Assembly (NCBI GenBank): GCA_025504975.1
Contig: JANUWI010000021.1
Coordinates: 248,001-312,000, forward strand
DNA length: 64,000 nucleotides
Direction: 5' to 3'
Origin: Plenodomus lindquistii
Lineage: Eukaryota > Ascomycota > Dothideomycetes > Pleosporales > Leptosphaeriaceae
A program made the position numbers and the translations under genes. Below, piece after piece: positions 59,703-64,000 of this stretch (position 1 is its first letter; every line of letters begins with the position of its first letter). The notes under the pieces were generated by a model that was not told where the DNA came from, searched no databases, and was given only the letters and a program-made list of their open reading frames with translations.

Positions 59703-60754
59703 AGTGTTGACGTGTCTGTGTAAATGGATGATGGTGTTTGTGAGGAGTGTTTGGTGAATGAACTGGTAGTCGAGGAGGGTGAGTCAATCAAGGTGCGCTA
59801 GTGCAAACAGCTGATGTGGGTGCCTTAGTGACAAGGTGAAGTGAAGGTGATGCGCATGCTAAGCCCACATTACATTGCATGTCTAGGTGAACAGTTACTA
59901 CACGTGGAGTATTACGCCGCCATCACTCTACATGATTGGGTAGCTCTCATAAAGTCGATTCAGCGCTGGCCTGGCCTGGTCATGGGACGCGCGGGGAAGG
60001 CTAGGCCGCATCCTCGAAGCAGAGCTGCTGGGGGTTCTTGATCGAGAGGTCTCGTATTCCTGGCATGTTCTACACCGTCAACTGGACCCCGGATGGCAGT
60101 AGGGTGCGACTGGTAGTGCGCAGGTCCTGAATGCTCGCCTGCCTATGCCTTTGCGGAAGGCTGCCGAACCATCGCCATGTGGCAGATGGATTCAGCCGCT
60201 AGGATCAGCTCTTGCAGCTCAGTGCTGTCGCGTCGAGAGTGGTATAATAGGTCGTCGAGTATACATCAACGGTCATCTGAAAGAGGACAGCGAATTCGCA
60301 TCGTACAGCACCACCAGGTGACAAGAGCCCAGCGAGTATGTTTTGAAACCGGGTACACTCCCAGGGCTGCGATCTTGGAGAGCTACGAGCAGCACGTTTT
60401 GCCAGTATCACGGCGAGCGGTTCATGGGAAACGGAAGCGGCGACGAGCGATTCCGCTCAATCGAGCATTTGGAGCTCTGGCGAGCGCGGCTCCTCGCACG
60501 CAGGTGAAGGGGGCAGGCAAATGATTGCGTTCCGAGAACGGATTGTGCGTGAAGAGACAAAGGGATTCCACTCTGCTCACGAGACGTGTACCAGCAAGCA
60601 GATCAGCAGCTCTGTAGAACAATCACAACCCTACGACTTGCTTGTTTGCCACAAGCATACCTGCTATATGACGGGTGTCACGGAACCACTGCTGCGATAC
60701 GTTGTTCCCTCTCACATCAACACTCTTACGACCTGCTACCACTGTCCGACTGAG
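59703..60754. other. Intergenic, no gene seen
   Basis: About 1 kb. An open stretch at 60177-60524 has an Arg-rich composition without support. Confidence 0.4.
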
Positions 60755-61592
60755 ATGACGCAACCGAAATCGAAGGGACAGCCAGAAGCCTCTGGCGCAT
60801 CTTCTCGCACACGCGCTGGGATTGCTTCATCCACGGTACGTGATCAAGCGCGAGATCCCTAGACTGGTTTTCCCCCATGTCAGTACTGATATATCTGCTT
60901 AGCGCGGACCTAGTGCAAGCCGTACACGTTCGCCAGCCATGGGCCGGACCGCAGCTCGCTCCCAGTCCGACGAGAGTGTGGAAGAGGTGAACCGCACGCA
61001 CGTCCCGATGCCTCATCGACGCCCAGCTCCACGGGGCCAGCAGGAACTACCTCGCGAGCCCTTGACGAACGTCCTGACGCGCGTCACACATGACATCCAT
61101 GATAGCGGCTACGAGTACTTTGACCAGCATACGGGAGATAGCGCTTTCATCTACATGACTGGGGCTGAACGCGGGAAAATTGTTTCCATGGACGTTCATC
61201 TGGAGATCGGGACAGAGGATGGCCATTTGACGAGGAAAAGGATCGAGCACAGAACTGGGATCCCGCGTGCGATCCCACAGGCCAGCGGAAGTGAGAACAC
61301 CACCAACCTGGGAAGTGGTATCATGACCGCCGTCAACTCATTCAGATCAACTCTCTTCGGGGGTCAGCAAGTGGTTCTTGAGCTGCCGCCACCGCGAGCG
61401 CAGCCAAGACCGTTCCTTGCACTGGAAGGTCCCCGGGATGATGCTTCTTCATCGTCACGCCGTGCTAGGAAGAGGTCTGCCAATGAGATGGACACGGATA
61501 GTCAAGAGAGCGATATCGACGAGACTCCGAAATCTCCAAAGGACAAGGGTAAAGGCAAGGGCAAGGACAAGGGCAAGGGCAAGCAGATCTAG
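60755..61592 (+). CDS. Hypothetical protein with a lysine-glycine tail
   Basis: Exons 60755-60835 and 60903-61592 (GTACGT...CTTAG) give 256 residues. The N-terminal third is rich in Ser, Arg and Pro. A central ordered part (about residues 75-150) reads VTHDIHDSGYEYFDQHTGDSA and MDVHLEIGTEDGHLTRKRIE. The C-terminus is acidic/serine-rich, then ends in alternating Lys and Gly (KGKGKGKDKGKGKQI). A similar GKGKGK block closes the neighbour at 63167-63829. The tail suggests nucleic-acid or nuclear contacts, but that is inference. No family recognised. Confidence 0.6.
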
Positions 61593-63166
61593 GCATCTCG
61601 CAAGAGCACACTGGGCTTTGCCTTTGAGCGTGGAATGTCAGGAAACGCATGAGGAGAAGCCCCTCACAAGGGGATGTACGGAGGTGGACAATATGGCATC
61701 GTGTTTTCATCTCTAGTACGAGCAAAAAGAACTTGTGTTCCTTAGTACTGCTTGACCCCTTGCTGATTTGGTGATGAGAGCTGAGCCCCAACCTTTCGCT
61801 GGGCGTGATATGCACCGGTACCCGCCACAGCACGCAACGTCAGGCAGCACATCTTGCGCACGCCGATGTATCTCTTTCAAGCTTATCCAGACCATGTGAT
61901 GTCGCGATACTACCACGTTTGTTTTGATTGCGACAGTCTCATCGATGCAGATGGCGGTGGCAGTCGTGCTCGGTTGGTCTATCACATCGCCCGGCCACGG
62001 CCGTAAAGATGGCCTATTTCGCGCCATCCGAGCGAAACTACGACCCCTGCGAGCGCTATACATGCGACGTGCGACAAAATTAAGAAATTCATCATTTTGC
62101 GCAGCTGGGTCATCGGCGTTAGTGTCTGTATCTGGGGGCGGCAGGTATGAGCACAGCAAGGACGGCGATTGGGCGGGGTTTGGCAGGTATGAGAACTTCG
62201 TAGGTGCTGGTACGTACCCGTGCCGCGCTAGCCATCTTCTGTTAGCCTCGTGCAGGAACATCAAGACCTTCTAGCCGACTACCCCACCATAACCCCCGAA
62301 TAACTCGCCCCTTGTTCAGAACAGCGCGATAGCCGCCTTACTTGAAGGGTGGGATACAAGAATTCTTCGTGATCGACATTGACCTGAAATGCACTTGTCG
62401 CACGCTCATTGATGCCTGGTAGCCTTGCCTGCAAGCTGCCCAATAGATGCATATGGATGCAGAGTCGTTTACAAGCTCGTGCCCAGCACCCTTCATACCC
62501 CATGCTCGGTGATACTACACATGTCATGTAGGCACGGAGTGACCTTACCTGTTGAGCACATGCAACATGTCCTCGGGATACAAGCCACGCGCAGCTCGTG
62601 TTACAGTCCGTCCACGCAGGAAGCACAATGGTAGAGAGCAGTTTTCGACATCCAGCAATATGCATCATAGAAAGACGCTCTGCGCAAGAGAAGGACGATC
62701 TCGCAACAATTACGCTCTCTTGTATACCAAATGAGGCTGTCTGAGATGGGTGATGATGCGGGAGTGCCGCAAGGTGGCGGAAAAGATACTGTGCTACCAA
62801 CTCCCCGCTCCGGGATGAGGCCGCATGAGGCCATAGATCGTGCATTCTAAGAGCCACTCAGGACATGGTAGAGCTTTGTGGCGCATGCATACATCTCGTC
62901 CATCGCTCTATACAGGGATATCAGCACCGCTCTTCATGAGAAAGCGGTGAGCGTCGTACGATCCAAAGGCAGCCGTGGAAGCAGGTGGTAGCTTCCACCT
63001 CCGCAGGCGTGCCGCCTTTTAATCAGTCCAAGTCTCTTCAACATTGAACTCCGCTTGTAGAGCTCGTCCCCGCCCACTACTTGTTCTAGTCCGAGCTTCT
63101 TTAAAACCTTCCATCTAGCCTCTTCCACTGACTCGAGCATCGTCAAAACATCACCATACGTTCACT
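61593..63166. other. Intergenic with one uncertain open frame
   Basis: On the minus strand 62261-61713 is open for about 183 codons from an ATG; its N-terminus (FLHEANRRWLARHGYVPAPT) is plausible, but the rest looks random. Nothing else is supportable. Confidence 0.3.
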
Positions 63167-63829
63167 ATGAGCAACGTATGTACTAGCAGCTTAGTTCCGT
63201 GTCTCTCGCATACTCACCCAAAGTTATAGTTCAGCCAGTGTCAAGCCTTGGCCGTGACGACCCAAGCGCAGTGCAAACATTCCGCTACCTATAGACGCCC
63301 AGGCCACACCAAGGGATCATTGGTCCGTTGCAAAACCCATAGGTTCCAATCGCTTGATTGGAATGAGCTCATTGTCGGGTCAAACGGTGGCAAGTCTCGT
63401 GCCTTGTCCACGAAGGCCAACCAGTCCGGCCAGGCTTGGAAAATCCGTGACGGAAAAGCAGACGCGGGAGGAGAGCATGAAGGTGATGAAGAGAAGGATT
63501 ACAGCAATGGGGAGGAGAATAATGACGACGACACGCGTGAGCGTTCCGGCGACGAAGGAGAAGAAGAAGATGATGACGACGAAGAAGAAGATGAGGCCAT
63601 CAGCGATGGGGAAGACAAGCCTCGCGTCATAATGACCAGGAGCCGCACCAGCTCCTTGCAGTCTCAACATGCACCGGCTGACCTGGCAACTAAGGAAGTC
63701 ATGGAAGGCTTTGAGAAGCTCTTAATCAAAGCCGGCATGTCATTGCCCTCTGGAAAAGGCAAAGGAAAGGCGCCCGCTGCGCCTGCCAAAGCACGCGCGG
63801 CAGGACGTAGCTCGTTGAAGAAGAAATGA
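63167..63829 (+). CDS. Hypothetical acidic protein with a 9-nt first exon
   Basis: The long exon 63230-63829 has no ATG before its middle but begins directly after a 3' splice site (GTTATAG). A matching donor at 63176 follows ATGAGCAAC, so the first exon would encode only Met-Ser-Asn; the 54-bp intron keeps the phase, giving 202 residues. The N-terminal part has Cys and His (QCKHSATYRRPGHTKGSLV), the centre is extremely acidic (a run of Asp and Glu around 63550-63600), and the end is basic with GKGKGKAPAAPAKARAAG. Such polarity is common in nuclear or chromatin-linked proteins; function unknown. Confidence 0.55.
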
Positions 63830-64000
63830 TGGAGTCCCTACAACTCGACAGGGCAGACGACTACGTGTCAGCTCAGCCCAAAGTATGTAGTCTGCTTCTT
63901 CCACTCGCTCATCCGGTCAGTGTATTACCCCGGGGAACCTTCAAGGCGTGGTCCACTCGATGCGGAGTAGACACGCGTGGAGACTGATCCGACCGAAAGA

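Noticed and set aside
62279..62857. Minus-strand open frame of 192 codons
   Set aside because: Rich in Cys, His, Arg and Ser in a random-looking order, with no domain, hydrophobic pattern or splice support.
62934..63146. Small minus-strand gene upstream of 63167
   Set aside because: The 70-codon frame would overlap the upstream region of a better-supported gene, and its C-terminal half looks random.

Overview
The window is nuclear DNA of a filamentous ascomycete (Pezizomycotina-type). The evidence is the many short GT-AG introns of about 48-140 bp, the fungal secondary-metabolism families, a Zn2Cys6 regulator, a chromodomain Ty3/gypsy retrotransposon, a pogo/Fot-like relic, and C-to-T type stop codons resembling repeat-induced point mutation. 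I cannot name the species. No tRNA, rRNA or CRISPR was recognised.

Left half (1-36 kb): a diterpenoid biosynthetic gene cluster, cut by the left window edge. In order it holds a P450 (a, 5' end missing), a relic of a highly reducing polyketide synthase, a membrane-bound O-acyltransferase, a sugar-porter-type MFS transporter, a P450 (b), a soluble acyltransferase (AT1), a GGPP synthase, a 7.9-kb LTR retrotransposon, a P450 (c), a pogo-like transposase relic, a P450 (d), a bifunctional class II/class I diterpene synthase, a second acyltransferase (AT2) and a Zn2Cys6 regulator. Inferred pathway: the GGPP synthase makes the C20 precursor, the 963-residue synthase cyclises it twice, up to four P450s oxidise the skeleton, up to three acyltransferases esterify hydroxyls, and the MFS protein may export the product. 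No dehydrogenase or desaturase is visible. The compound is not identifiable from sequence alone.

The retrotransposon (13502-21446, minus strand) has 182-bp LTRs and a CCTTT target duplication. Its gag and pol are free of indels but carry eleven premature stops, each explainable by one C-to-T change, and the reverse transcriptase has lost a catalytic Asp. It also shows a likely self-priming primer-binding site and a -1 frameshift signal between gag and pol. A TCGGG(C/T)-type motif recurs in several cluster promoters, most strikingly as two perfect 12-bp copies spaced 20 bp apart in the divergent promoter of P450 d and the diterpene synthase.

Right half (36-64 kb): beyond the regulator lie two copies of a short inverted-repeat element, decayed coding remnants (one resembling the large protein found with fungal RecQ-like helicases) and long stretches without supportable genes. 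Scattered among them are an RBR-type ubiquitin ligase, a multi-spanning membrane protein and several small multi-exon hypothetical genes.
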